From assembly GCF_900660485.1 (NCBI RefSeq), contig NZ_LR214951.1, positions 558,001-622,000 on the forward strand: 64,000 nt of DNA, written 5' to 3'. The stretch comes from Mesomycoplasma neurolyticum. Its GTDB lineage: Bacteria; Bacillota_I; Bacilli_A; Mycoplasmatales; Metamycoplasmataceae. The notes under the pieces are model-generated. The model was not told where the DNA came from. It was given only the letters and a program-made list of their open reading frames with translations, and ran no database searches. Below, piece by piece: positions 24,396 through 36,758 of the stretch; position 1 is the stretch's first letter, and every line of letters begins with the position of its first letter. The position numbers were made by a program, and so were the translations under genes.

Positions 24396-24555
24396 AATAT
24401 ATTTTAATAAAGAAATATTGATTTTAAAAATAACTTTGCAGCATTATTTATAATTTTTAAATAAAATAAAAACACCATAGCTTTTTAAAACATAATTTTG
24501 CTATAGAGTTTTAATTTTAAACAAAAATAGTAAATTGTTATAAATTTTTCAATAA

Positions 24556-27500
24556 TTACATTTCGCTATTTTTATTGTTATTATTGATATAGTTTTGAAT
24601 AATTTCATTCATTGTATAAATCAAAGGAACATTATTATCATATATATAATTTGTAGTATCAAAATTATCATCTGATAATATTTTTTTCATTCAATCACTT
24701 TCCAGTACTATAAATTCAAAATTAGAAAGTTTTATAAAATCTTTTACAAGTCAATTTTTTTTAACTTTTAATTTTTTATTAACAATGTAATGTTCTTCAT
24801 CATCTGTTTCATTTTCATTAGCATTAGTAATATATTTAGTTAAAATTTTTTGAATTTCCTTGTTGTTTTCATAAAATTTATTAATCAAATTTTCTCAATT
24901 AAGATTATTATTTTCAAAAGTATATTTATCCTTATAACTATGATAATACGGAATCTTATGTTTATTTAAAATTTGAATTAATTTTAATTTTTTTTCACGA
25001 CTATCTCAAATAGTTTTAAATGATAATCTAGTTTTTGTATCATTACCTGTTGGATCTATTAAATCAAAAATCCCAATAGCTTTTTTATAATCATTATTTT
25101 CTTGTTTATCAAGTTTTGATAAGCTATTAATAAATAAATTAGAACTAATTTCATCCTTGCTATATTGTCTAGTTATATTTTTTTTAATACTTTGGTTTTC
25201 AATATATTTATTAAAATTATATTTTATTATACCATCTCATACAAATAAATGTAACTTTTTAACTATTTCATAATCTTTTATTGATCATTGTTTTTTAATT
25301 ATGAAATTTTTTAATTTTATATATTCATCTTGGTTTGTATCATCTGTCTTTTTAGGAAATACATATTTACTAATTATATTTTTTAAATTATCAAAAAAAT
25401 CTTTTTGTTCAATGAAAAAATTGTCTCAATAATTTACCTCTTTATCCAGGTCAAATGGTAGGTCTTTAATATTTTTAATTATTTTTATAATTTCTTCATC
25501 ATTCATTGCATCAACAAATGTAATAGTTTTGCTTTCATATAATGATTTTGGATCAATTATCTTTAAATTACTTATAAATGTTTTATAAATTTCTTCTTTA
25601 TCTTCAGTATTTGTGTAATGATAATTATCTAAAATTTTATAAAAATCTAAATTTTTAAATAAATCTTCTTCATAATAACGTTTTTCAAATGAAATAGCAT
25701 TTTCAATAATTGAGTTTAATTCTACATTTCAATAAATAGGTGGCAGATGAAATTTTTTTATTTCAGAATAACTTGCTAATGCTGGAGTTCGACTTTTTAA
25801 ATCTGTTGGAATTAACATAGAATTTAAAGAATAAATTAAATAATAATCACTAACTTCTCAATTATTTTGAATTTTTACTTTTCCTTCGTTTTCTTCATTA
25901 CTAAAAATTAAGTATTTTTTTAAAATTTCAATGCTTTTTTGTGAAATTTCATTATATTTAATTAAAAACTCTTTTCAAGTTTTTGAATCAGAAATTCTTG
26001 GCGGTTGAATATGTGATGTTATTTCATCTATTTTTTCTAAAGCATTTTTATTAGCAAGTATTTCATTAAGTTTTTTTTCACTATAAAATGTTTTGTCAGA
26101 TAAATTTAAAATATCAGGTATAAGTGCATTTTTTATAAAAACATTTAAATCATTTTCATTTTTTATTATTCCATTATCCAATTTTTTTATTTCATTGATA
26201 ATTTTTAATTTGTCTAATTCATTATCATTAAAAAATCTCGTTTTATTTTCAGCTATTAATTTTTTTTCCATTTCTTCATGCAAGTATTTATTTATGCTAG
26301 AACTTCAATGATTTTTGTTGTAAAGTTTTTCTTCTTGCTCAACATTTGACTCATAAAAAGGATTTAAATATTTTTTAAAATTTCAAATTTTTTGATAATC
26401 TTCTGCATCTCAAATTTTATTAACCACAAAATCAGAATATTTCAAATATTTATTTTCATCATATTTATTGTTATCAACATCATTTTGAATATAAAAAACA
26501 TATTTTTTTAAAATATTCAGTACATCATCAGCTTGTTTTTTGTATATATTAATTTTCTCAGCAAGTGAAATATCATCAAAATATTCTAATGAATATACAT
26601 TTTCTAATCGTTTATTTAATTCGTTTAAAATTTCTTTATTTTTTTCTAAAAACAATTCATGAAATAATATTGTTTTATTACTAATATTTTCTGTTTCTTC
26701 AACATACAAAGGGTTAATAATTTCGAAATTAAAAAAAGTTTTTTTTATTTCTTCTCATGGATCGTTATTTGTTTTTATTTGAAATTGAGAAGTAACAATA
26801 TTAAATAAAAAATTTCTTTCTATTTCTTCATTAGTTAAATTTATTTGTTTAATATTTTTAGAATTAATTAAGTATTCTCTAATTTTTCTATTTAAAAAAT
26901 ATAAGAAGAAAATATTTTTGTTTTTTTGATTTGATACATCACTTATAATATAGTATTTTCTAAAATGATTATTTGGTTTATTCAATTCTGGGATAAACAT
27001 GTTTAAAATTTGCTTATCAACAGAATTTCATTCTAATAAAATTTCATAATTATTTTTTCTGAAGATCTCATCATTTAAAAATTCTGAATCATCATCTGTA
27101 TAAGTTATATATTTATCAAAAATTTCTTTCACATTTTTAGCAATACTTTTATAAGAAATTATAAATTCTTTTCAATTAGAATAATTAAATCCAGATGGCA
27201 ATGGTTCATTAATCATTATTTTATTTATTTCATTAAGGGCTTTTTCATTTTCTGAAAGTTCTTTTAACGTTAAAATTGGTTTATCAGCTTTAACTAAAGG
27301 ATTGAACAATTCCATTTCATCCATAAATGACAATAAATATTCTGATTTATTAACTTGATTTTTTATAAAATCTAATTGTTTATAAAAATTTTCTTCTTGT
27401 ATAGTTTCAAATCTTTCGGAAATTTTATAACCTTTTAAATTTTTGTATTTCTCAATTTCATTGTTTAAATTCTCAAAATATACATCTTTATCAATATTAA

Positions 27501-28173
27501 AATTTAAAAATCACTCAGCATCTTCTTTATCTCATTCTGAATTTATTTTTCAATTTCTATACTTAATTATAGATTTGTCTATGTTTTTAGAATTTTCGTT
27601 AAAAATAAAGTATTTTTTTCATAAAGTAGAAACTTTTCTTAAAAATTCTTTATAAAAATCAAAAGTTTTTTTATTTGCTTCCAACGGTTCCTTTAATATA
27701 TCACTTCATTTTGAAACTTTATAAAAATTAGGGATTTTAACATTTTTCATTATCTCATCAATTAATTTTAATTTTTCGACATTATTTTTTAATCTATTCA
27801 AACCAAAGCTAAAATCAGAGTCTGGACTATTTAACAAAATATCAAAATTTTTATCTAACTTTAAATTAGGAAAAAATAATAAAGAAATTTTTTCAAAATC
27901 TTTATCATTAAAGTTATTATTAGAAACTTCAAAAATTTCATTTAATTTATTTTCATTTAATTTAGCAAAATTAGAAAATAAAACAGAATTCTTTAGTTGA
28001 TTTAAATTCAAAATAGTTTTCTCTACTTTTGAAAATTCTTTTTCTTTTTTTGCAGGTTTTTTTTCTACTGAAGTTTGACCACTAGCGCAAGAAGAACTTA
28101 CAAAGCTAAAAATAGGTATAAAAAATGATGTTGTTAATAATAAATTTAAAATTTTTTTCTTTTTTAATTTCAT
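24556..28173 (-). CDS. Large modular surface lipoprotein, 1205 aa
   Basis: A signal peptide with lipobox (MKLKKKKILNLLLTTS ... FVSSSCASG) predicts a diacylated, surface-anchored protein. No enzyme motif is seen. The body is built of related modules of roughly 150-200 residues. Each has a helix ending A-L-x-x-I-D/N-x-I, a Pro pair, then W-K-E-F-x-x-x-Y and a K-Y-x-x-F/Y stretch. Examples are LPSGFNYSNWKEFIISYKSI and RISDSKTWKEFLIKYNEIS. Open across the whole length with UGA Trp. ATG 28173 is preferred over 28188 because AAGGGATG lies directly upstream. Likely a host-interaction or variable surface antigen (inference). Confidence 0.85.
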
Positions 28174-28509
28174 AAAACATCCCTTCATTGTAATAATTAC
28201 ATTTTAATTTATAATAAATTAAATTATATAACTATTTTTTTATTTAAAGTAAAAATAGCAAATATTTTATAAAAATATATTGCAACATATTTTTATCTAA
28301 ATTTAACACTTATTATTTTTTTATATATTTTATTTTTAAGTTTATAAATAATTTTTTATTAATAAATTAAAAATTAAAAATTTAATTATTTTTTATTTTT
28401 GTTTTATAATATAATTTTATAAATGTTTTTTTTAAAAAAACTAAAAATTTTAATTATTATAAATTTATTTTTTATTTACATTTTTATTTAAAATATTTAA
28501 GGAGAAAAA
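28174..28509. promoter_or_regulatory. Divergent promoter region between two lipoprotein units
   Basis: 336 bp of almost pure A/T between the divergent starts. TATAAT at 28405-28410 is a good -10 candidate for the plus-strand ABC importer operon, with a leader of about 95 nt. No hairpin or conserved RNA element was seen. Confidence 0.4.
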
Positions 28510-30396
28510 ATGAAATTTTTTAAAAAAAGGAATGCGTTATTAATATTAAGCGCGCTCACAACTCTTTCTTTAACTACTGTTGCCGCCTCATGTGGAAGTA
28601 ACAAAGATGGAGATTCAACAAAAATAGATTATTCAAACTCAAAAGTGAAGTTTGCAACAGCTCAAGGAAACATTTGACCTTTAATGAGAACACTAAAACC
28701 AGTGATCATTGAATATAATAAACAACTTGCTGAATATAACAAACAACAAAAAGATCAAAATAAAGATTTTCAAAATTTTTTAGAAGTAGAATTAATGACA
28801 AATGAACAGACTAAAGCTGATCATTCAGAATCACAATTGGCAATACAACTTGCTACTCAACTTAAAGACAAAAATATTGAAAACACTTATAATCTAGTGT
28901 TAGGAAATCAAGCTGCAGCATTCCAAGCACATAGTTATGAATCTCTTTTAGAATTAGATGATACATCTATTAAATCAGATTTATTTAACGAAAGAATCTT
29001 GAAAGCTCATAACACATTAGCTGGTCAAGGGATTGATTCAAACAAAATTTATAGTATTCCATTTGATGTAACTGATGTTGATGCAACTGTGATTAACTTA
29101 GATATAATGTCAGAAATTTTAAAACTAATTAAAGACAATGGTGGTACAGTTGATGAAAATTCTGAAATTTATAAGAAATCTGATGCTGCATCTAAAGCTG
29201 GATCAAGTATTCCAGAAAAAAGTTTATTCAAAAAAATGAAAGCCAAATCTACAACTGCTTATAATAATTTGTCAATTAATGACAAAACATTTGAAAGTAT
29301 TTTGTCTATAATGGATTTTTCTAAAAAATTTTATGATGGATTAAGTATTGACTTTAATGATACAGAAGGTGATGCAACAATTTTTACAATCGATTATCAA
29401 GAAGACACATTTTTTAAAGTTTTAAAAAATGAAACAAAAAAAGATTTAGTTGAAACAGTAGAATATAAAAAAGAAAACCCACAATTAGTTAAATTTAATA
29501 TTCAAGATAATAGTTATCAAAGCAAATTTAAAGAAATTTATGAAAAATTTGCTGGTGAAAATGAAATTAAACAAAAACAAAAAGATGGCGAAGCTCAAAA
29601 AGATAAAGAAGGAAAAGTTATACCAAAACAAACATTTTTTAATATTCGTTATGCAGCAAACGGAGCTACTGATTGAGCATCATGAGATATAAGAAACTAC
29701 AAAACTGCAATTGCATTTGCGCCTTTAGTAGGTATTAATCAAACAATAAAATCACCTTTGAGTAAAAAGGTTTTTGCAGAAAATGATGACAAAATTTTTA
29801 ACACATTTGCTTCAAACGAAGATGTCTTGTTTAAACCACAAGCAATGATTAATTCTGATAGTTTAAAATCTGCAACTTATCTCAAAGGTGGTTCTAACAT
29901 CATTCCGATTAAAACAGGGAATGAAATTTTTGATAAATCCACAAAAAGATTTTTAGATTTCTTATACAAGGGAGAAATGGATGATCCAGAATTAGGAGGA
30001 AGAATTAAAGTTGCTGATTATATTTTAGAAACTTCATCTTATGTTGTTCCAACTAAGGATTATATTTCTAATACTAAAAAGCAAGAATATACACAAAAAA
30101 TGAATGAATATGAAGAAAAAATTAAAAGTAATGATCCAAAAGCTGCACAATATGAATTAAGAAAAAACAATATTAAATCAGCACTTAACACTATTGAATC
30201 AGCATTAAGTTATCAAGATAATAATTCAGTTGAATTACTTAATACATATTCACTAGATGGAACATCTTCTGAAGTTGTTAAGTTAATTTCTAAATCATTA
30301 CTTGATGCAACTAAAAAAGCAGATGAAAGTCATGTATACAAAGATAAAGAAAAACTTGTTGAAGAAATACTTGCAAAAATTAATAATCAAAAATAA
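28510..30396 (+). CDS. Substrate-binding lipoprotein of an ABC importer (P68-like)
   Basis: 628 residues with signal peptide and lipobox (LTTVAASCGSNKDG), anchored outside the membrane. It has the layout of an extracellular solute-binding protein (KVKFATAQGNIWPLM near the start, then YSIPFDVTDVDATVINLDIM). It resembles the P68-type surface lipoproteins that accompany sugar or glycerol-3-phosphate type ABC systems in mycoplasmas. It is directly followed by the ATPase and two permeases, so it is the receptor of that importer. Substrate not evident. Confidence 0.8.
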
Positions 30397-30415
30397 TATT
30401 TAATAGAAATTAAAT

Positions 30416-31630
30416 ATGGAAAAAAAAGTTTTTAACAATCAAACAATTCTTTCGATTGAAGATTTAAAATTTAAATATAATAATAAATCGTTGACATTAG
30501 TAATTAAAAAATTAAATCTTCAAGAAAATAAAATAATTACTTTACTTGGACCTTCTGGTTCAGGAAAAACCACACTTTTAAATTTAATCGCTGGTTTTAT
30601 TAAAAGCAAAAATATTAAAATAAAGAATAATTTATCAATTAATGAAATTGGTTACATAATGCAAAATTTTTCATTATATGAAAATGTTAGTGCTAAAGAA
30701 AATATTTATGTTAGTGCTAAAAATTCATTTAGTTGAAAATATCAAAATAAAATTAACTTTTGATTCAATTTTTTAGAGAATAATAAAAATATAAAAAATA
30801 AAAATAAAATAACTTTGCATTTAGATAAAATGCAAAATTTTATTAAACTTAAAAAATATTCAAAAATTAAATGGACGCTTTTGAAAATAGAAGCCAAATT
30901 GTTTTTCAATATTAATTTTTTAAAACAATTAAAAAAATATAAATTAAAAAGTTTTTTTGAAAAAGATTTGAAAGACATAGCAAAACAATTAGGTATTGAA
31001 AATATCTTAAACAAAAAAGCTAATGAATTATCAGGTGGTGAAAAACAAAGAGTTGCTTTTGCTAAATCTATTATTAAAAAAAATAAATTAATTTTGATGG
31101 ACGAACCTTTTTCTGCCCTAGATGCTAAAATTAAAGAACAAACAATTGATTGGTTGAAAAAAATTCAAAAAATATATAACTTGTCAATAATTATAGTTAC
31201 CCATGACCAAATTGATGCAATGCAAATTAGTGATTTGATTTTAGTTTTAAAAAATGGGGAAATTCAACAATTAGGGACAAGCCAAGAATTGTATGATGAT
31301 CCTAAGAATTTATTTGTTGCAAAATTTATTGGTTTTCCAGAAATTCATAAAATTGGGGAAAATAAAGATTTTTGATTTTTTGTTCGTGATAATAAGATGT
31401 TTTTAACAAAAAATAAAAATGGCAAATGAAAAGTAAAAGACAAAAAAATAATTGGTGATTTTTGTATTTTTAACCTTGAAACACTAGATAATAATAAATT
31501 TGCAAAATCAAAATGAAATTGTAAAGATTTTGAAATTGATGATAAATTAAACTTATATTTCCACAAAAATGATTTAATTATTTTTGACAAAAAAACTGAG
31601 CAAAGAGTTTATAATGAAAAAAATAAATAA
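30416..31630 (+). CDS. ABC importer ATP-binding protein (MalK/UgpC-like)
   Basis: 404 residues. Walker A is LLGPSGSGKTTLLN, the Q-loop YIMQNFSLYENVS, the signature ELSGGEKQRVAFAKS, Walker B LILMDEPFSALD and the H-loop VTHDQ. A roughly 100-residue basic insertion sits between the Q-loop and the signature (about residues 108-190), which is unusual for the family. The C-terminal extension after PEIHKIGE is a likely MOI/TOBE-like regulatory domain. It energises the two downstream permeases. The 3' end overlaps permease 1 by 17 bases. Confidence 0.92.
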
Positions 31631-32591
31631 TTTTTTAAAAAATTTAAAAAATTATAAAAAAGATCAAAATTTTAATGTAAAAAAAAGCTTATTTTTTTCT
31701 TCTTTTATAATTTTAGTTATTTTTTTAGTTATTTTTAATTTTTGGCCATTAGTTTCTACATTTTATGAAGCGTTTAAAGTTGAAAATCCAGTTAATAAAT
31801 TAAAATTTAATTATGGAGTTGATAACTTTGAATCTGTATTAAAAGATTCTCAATTTAATATTGCTTTGAAAAATTCAACAATAATGTTTTTTGTTGCTAC
31901 TCCCATTGCTTTATTTTTATCATTTTTAGTTTCATTGATAATTTGCTCAATTAGTTCTAAATTGGCAAATGATTTTTGAATAACAACTATTTATTCACAA
32001 TTTTTTGTTTCTAGTTTTGCTATTGGAATTGTTTTTGGTTATTTATTTGGTGATAAAAATATTGCTTTTAAATATATTTTTAATAGTGATATTTCTTTCA
32101 GTGGTAAAAAAAGGATAAATATTTTATGATTATATTTATTTTTTCAAATCTGAAGAGCTATTCCTTTTAATACAGTTTTGTTTGTATTTGCAATGCAAAA
32201 AGGTATTGAAAAATGTAGATATAATATTAAAGTTGATAATTTAAATTTATGAAATAAAATTAAAATTGTCTACTGACAAGAAATAAAAGTTTCTTTTTCA
32301 ACAATTTTAATTACTAATTTAATTTTTGCATTCTTTTTATTTCCTAAAGCTATTATTGATTACAATTTAGAATCTATAAATGGTCACACTTTAGCAAGTT
32401 ATATCTATAATAAAATTTTACCTGAAAAAGGTTCTTTAGATTTTTCTTTTGGTAAAGCCGCTGCTTCAAGCATTATTTCAATTTTATATATTATTTTTTT
32501 ATTATTTATAATTAAAATTTTTAATTTTAAAAATATTAAAAAAATGTTAAAGGTTAAAAAATATTTCAAAAATGTTAAAAAAAATTATTAA
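31614..32591 (+). CDS. ABC importer permease 1 (MalF/UgpA-like)
   Basis: 325 residues with about six hydrophobic segments. The EAA-like loop (about residues 210-230) is degenerate. The N-terminal helix SSFIILVIFLVIFNFWPLVSTFY follows a basic start. It pairs with permease 2 to form the channel. It overlaps both neighbours, consistent with one coupled operon. Confidence 0.85.
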
Positions 32592-33390
32592 AAACTTGTT
32601 AAAAATATCAATTCTTTCATTTTTAGTTTTATTACTTTTATATCCTATTTATTATTTATTATTGTTTTCATTTTTAAGTAAAAAAGAATTTCAAGATAAT
32701 GTTTTACCATTGTTTAGCCTTAACATAAATTTTTCAAACTATCATGAAATATTTAATGAAAACTTTAACAAAGCATTATTATTAACATTAAGTTCAGTTT
32801 TTGTGATGATTATTTTTAGAATAACTGTTTATAGTTGTTCAACAATTATTTTTATTAATATTAAAAATATTGCAAAAAAAACTTTTCTTTTTTTAATTTT
32901 AATAATTACAGTAATTCCGGAATTTAGTCTTTATTTGGGATTGAAAAAGATTTTATTTAGCATAGATGAACAAAAAAAATTCTTTTTTATTACAATGACA
33001 GCTAATTCAATTTTCGCCTACTTTTTATTAAATTATTTATTTAGGCAGGTAGAAAAAATCAAAAAAGAAAAACAATTTATAATTTTAAATGATAATTTAA
33101 GTGCTTTAGACAAATTAAGAATAGTTTACTTACCAAAATTAAAAATGCCTTATTTCCTAATTATTATTTTTAGTATCATTAATGTTTGAAATGATTATTT
33201 ATGACCTAACTTTTTATTATCAGGTTTTAAAGAACAAAATATTACAATTTGATTCCGAGGTTTGGGTGAGGTTGGGTTAGGTGCTTCATTTGTTAATGTT
33301 AAAGCAGCTGGTGCATTTGTCTCGCTTTCTATTCCATATATGTTTTATCTGATATTTTCTAAATTTATTAATCGTGAATTAAGAAAATAA
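32572..33390 (+). CDS. ABC importer permease 2 (MalG/UgpE-like)
   Basis: 272 residues with six hydrophobic segments. The EAA-like loop lies at about 180-200 (NLSALDKLRIVYLPKLKMPY) and the family-typical WNDYLWPNFLL follows it. Last gene of the importer operon, followed by a 19-bp perfect terminator stem. Confidence 0.88.
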
Positions 33391-33445
33391 AATTATAATC
33401 TAAATATTATTGTAATAATTTATAAAACTTTATTTAGTTATTTTT

Positions 33446-33494
33446 AATAATAAAAAACATAAGTGTATTTTCTTTACTTATGTTTTTTATTATT
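33446..33494 (+). terminator. Terminator of the ABC importer operon
   Basis: A perfect 19-bp inverted repeat, AATAATAAAAAACATAAGT (33446-33464) with its complement at 33476-33494. It separates the importer from the SirTM operon. Confidence 0.85.
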
Positions 33495-33521
33495 TAAATT
33501 CTATTTTTTCAAAAAAAACAT

Positions 33522-33537
33522 TATAATTATAATTATA
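33522..33537 (+). promoter_or_regulatory. Reiterated TATAAT boxes directly before the LLM start
   Basis: ATTATAATTATAATTATAATG gives overlapping TATAAT hexamers, the last ending at the ATG of 33538. There is no ribosome binding site. A -10 this close would give a leaderless transcript, or initiation upstream with no Shine-Dalgarno. Confidence 0.45.
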
Positions 33538-34524
33538 ATGAAATTTAGTATAATGGAATATGGTTTGATAGACATAAATAGAAGCTCTGAAGAAGCATTT
33601 AAAAATATTGAAAAAACTGCTATTTTAGCAGAGAAATTAAATTTTGATACTATTTGATTTGCAGAGCATCACAATGTTTATTCTTTAGGTTTGAGTAACC
33701 CACTTTTAGCCATGGCTTACATTGCAAACAAAACAAAAAAAATTAACTTAGGATCTGCAGGTATTTTACTTTGTCATTATGCACCTTATAAAATTGCTGA
33801 AGATATCTTTAGTCTTCAAATTTTCAATTTTAAAAGATTTAAATTTGGAATTGGTTCAAACCCTGGTTTACCACCTGTTCAACTAGCTATGAACACTACT
33901 TTAAACTATCATGAGAAATTTTTGCAATTATTGCATTATTTAAAAATTAAAAAAATGACTTTAGAGTCTGATAACGTAATTTCAATACCTTATAGTGAAA
34001 ATAAACCAGACATTTGAATGCTTGTAAGCTCAGTTGAAGGTGCTACTTTTGCTGCAGAAAATAATCTAAAAATGATATATGGATTTTTCTTGAATAGCAA
34101 TTACGAAACATTTGAAAAAGCTCTAAAAATATATAAAACAAACTGGAAAAATAGTTTTTCAAAACCAGAAATTGCTTTTGCAATAAATATAATTATTGAA
34201 GAAAATAAAGAAAAGGCAAAAAAATTAGCTGAATCTTTTGATGTTTACTTACTAGGTAAAAATGATTTTAATGAATTTAAACATTTTCCAGATTTAAAAG
34301 ACATTAAAAATTATAAATATGATACAAAAGATTTAGAAACAATTAAAAACACAAAAAATAAAACTATTTTTGGCGATTCAAAAATAGTAAAAGAAAAAAT
34401 TATGGAAATAGCTAATAAGTATCAAATAAATCATTTTGTTGCTTGCCAGTTATTACCAAATTATAAACAGAGATTGAAAAATTTAAAATTTATAAGTAAA
34501 ACATTTGAATTAACAAAGGAATAG
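33538..34524 (+). CDS. Luciferase-like (LLM) flavin-dependent monooxygenase
   Basis: 328 residues, TIM-barrel flavoprotein family. Markers: EKTAILAEKLNFDTIWFAEHHNVYSL near residues 25-50, GSAGILLCHYAPYKIAEDI, and KFGIGSNPGLPP. It is the first gene of a SirTM-type operon, where an LLM and an old yellow enzyme typically flank the lipoyl-carrier, sirtuin and ligase genes. It presumably acts in the linked redox response (family knowledge plus context). It is spaced 2 bp from the GcvH-like gene. Confidence 0.85.
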
Positions 34525-34526
34525 AA

Positions 34527-34862
34527 ATGAAAAAAATTGATAATTTTTTAATAATTGAAAAAAATGGTGATATTTATACAATTTATCCTTCTGCTGAATT
34601 ACAAGATGACATAGGAACCACTGGTTTTTTGCAATATCAAAAAGACAAGAAGCATTTAAAGAAAGGTGATTTAGTTTTAACAATTGAGGCATCAAAAGCT
34701 GTCTTATATGTCAGAACACCAATTAGTGGTACAATAATTGAAATTAATGAAAATGCTATTAAAAAACCTGATTTAATTAACTCACATTTAGATAATGAAA
34801 ACTGAATTGTTAAGTTAAAAGATGTAAATTTTGAAGAGTTTGATATTTTAGAAGACTATTAA
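34527..34862 (+). CDS. gcvH: GcvH-like lipoyl carrier protein (GcvH-L)
   Basis: 111 residues with the H-protein fold. The lipoylation lysine lies in LTIEASKAVLYVRTPISG, between two beta strands. No glycine-cleavage genes (gcvP, gcvT) are present, which is the rule for GcvH-L in SirTM operons. There the lipoylated carrier is the substrate for reversible ADP-ribosylation (Rack and colleagues, from memory). Confidence 0.92.
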
Positions 34863-34867
34863 AAATT

Positions 34868-35713
34868 ATGGAAATAGCTAAAAAAATAAAAAATATTTTA
34901 GATCAAGCAGATGCAATTTTAGTTGGAATAGGATCAGGTATGACTAATGCAGATGATATTAGCTATTATGGACAAAGATTTGATCAAAATTTTAGTGATT
35001 TCAAAGAAAAATTTAAATTCATTGATATGCTACAAGCATCTGTTTATCACTTTAATGATTGAAGAACATATTGAGCTTTTCACAGTCGCTTTACTAAGAT
35101 GAATTATTATGACCAAGAAACAGGACCATCATTTTTAAACTTAAAAACCATTTTAAAAAATAAAAACTTTTTTATTATTACTACCAACTCAGATAGCGCA
35201 ATTGATAAAGCACATTTTGATTCAAATAAATATTTTCATATTCAAGGTAAATATAATTTGATGCAATGTTCACAAAAATGTTCAAACAAAACATATGAAA
35301 ATCAAGAATTAATAAATGAAATGATTGCTAAACAAGAAAATTGCATGATTCCACATGAATTATTACCTAGATGTGAATTTTGTGATGCAATTTTAGAGGT
35401 AAATAAAAGAAATTGCTTCTATGAATTGGCACAAAATGAGGTGTTTAAAACAGAAGAAAAAAATTACAATTTATTTTTACAAAAAAATAAAAATAGAAAA
35501 ATTGTTTACTGAGAAATTGGGTGTGGGAACATTACACCACAATTTATTAAGTGGAATTTTTGAAAATTAACTGAAGAAAATCCAAAATCTACATATTTAG
35601 TTTTAAACAAAAAACAATATAGAATGAACAAAAATATTATTAATCAAACTAAATATTTTCAAATTGATATAGCAACTATTTTAAAAAAAATAGCAGATTT
35701 ATACAAGGAGTAG
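34868..35713 (+). CDS. SirTM, macrodomain-linked class of ADP-ribosylating sirtuin
   Basis: 281 residues. NAD-binding start LVGIGSGMTNADD (sirtuin GAGxS site). FIITTNSDSAIDKAHF takes the place of the canonical TQNID motif. KYFHIQGKYNLMQC stands where deacylase sirtuins have the catalytic HG. The structural zinc ligands CSQKC ... CMIPHELLPRCEFC are present. Loss of the canonical catalytic His context and the neighbouring GcvH-L and LplA2 genes mark it as class M, which transfers ADP-ribose to lipoylated GcvH-L. Most known SirTM operons also encode a macrodomain hydrolase, and none is found here. Confidence 0.9.
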
Positions 35714-35719
35714 TTAAAA

Positions 35720-36751
35720 ATGATTATTGTTGAACCGATTAGAAATAATAAATATATTTCAGATGGCGCATATCACATGGCCATGCAAGTTTGATTTTTT
35801 CAAAATTATAATAAACTAAATTTAAATAATAAAACTTTAATTTTCCCTTATATTTCAGATCCACATGTTCAAATTGGATATTTCCAAAATCCACTAATGG
35901 AAATAAATAAAAATTTTCTAAACAAAATTCAAGTAGTAAGAAGAAATACAGGTGGTGGAGCAATATATCTGGATTCTAATATTGTAGCTTTTTGTTTTGT
36001 TAAAAAAATTGAAGAAAAAATAACTTATAAGGACTTTTATGAAAAGCCAATTACAGTTTTAAAAAAAATGGGACTTAGTAATGTTGAATTTAGTGGAAAA
36101 AATGATTTGACTTTAGATAATAAAAAAATATCTGGAGCAGCTTTTTTAATGGATAATAACATTTTTTATGGTGGTTTTTCATTAATATATGACATTGATT
36201 ATGAAATGATGCAAAACATTTTGCAAATTAATTTGAATAAGTTTAAAGCAAAAGGAATTAGTTCTATAAGACAAAGAGTTACTTCTTTTAAAAATCATCT
36301 TTTAAAAGAGTACCAAAACCTTACTACACATGAATTCAAAAATGAATTTCTAAATTTATTTTTAAGTATTAGTGAAACAAAAAATGTAGAAAAATTTATT
36401 ATTACAGAAGAAATTTGAAAAGAAATAGATTATTTAGTTGAAACTAAATATAAAAATTGAGATTGAACTTATGGCTTAAGTCCAAGATATTCATATAACA
36501 AAGAAAAAAGATTCGAAGCTGGTACATTAAATGTTTCATTAGATATTGAAAATGGCAAAATAAATCAAATAAAAATTAGTGGTGATTTTTTTCTAAAACC
36601 TCAAAAGCAAATAGAAGCACTAGAAAAAGCATTACTTAAAATTCCATTAAAAAAAGAGGAATTAATCAAAGCTTTAAAAATAATTGATTTTGAAAACTAT
36701 TTTTTAAAACCAATAAAAATTGATGAATTTATAGATTTAATTTTAAATTAA
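35720..36751 (+). CDS. lplA: Lipoate-protein ligase A2
   Basis: 343 residues. The lipoate/biotin ligase core has QVVRRNTGGGAIYLDSNIV, FSGKNDLTLDNKKISGAAFL (the K-x-S-G binding lysine) and a C-terminal accessory domain with YGLSPRYSYNKEKRFEAG. It attaches lipoate to the GcvH-L carrier of this operon. It starts 7 bp after the SirTM stop, with AAGGAG upstream. Confidence 0.93.
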
Positions 36752-36758
36752 AAAAATA

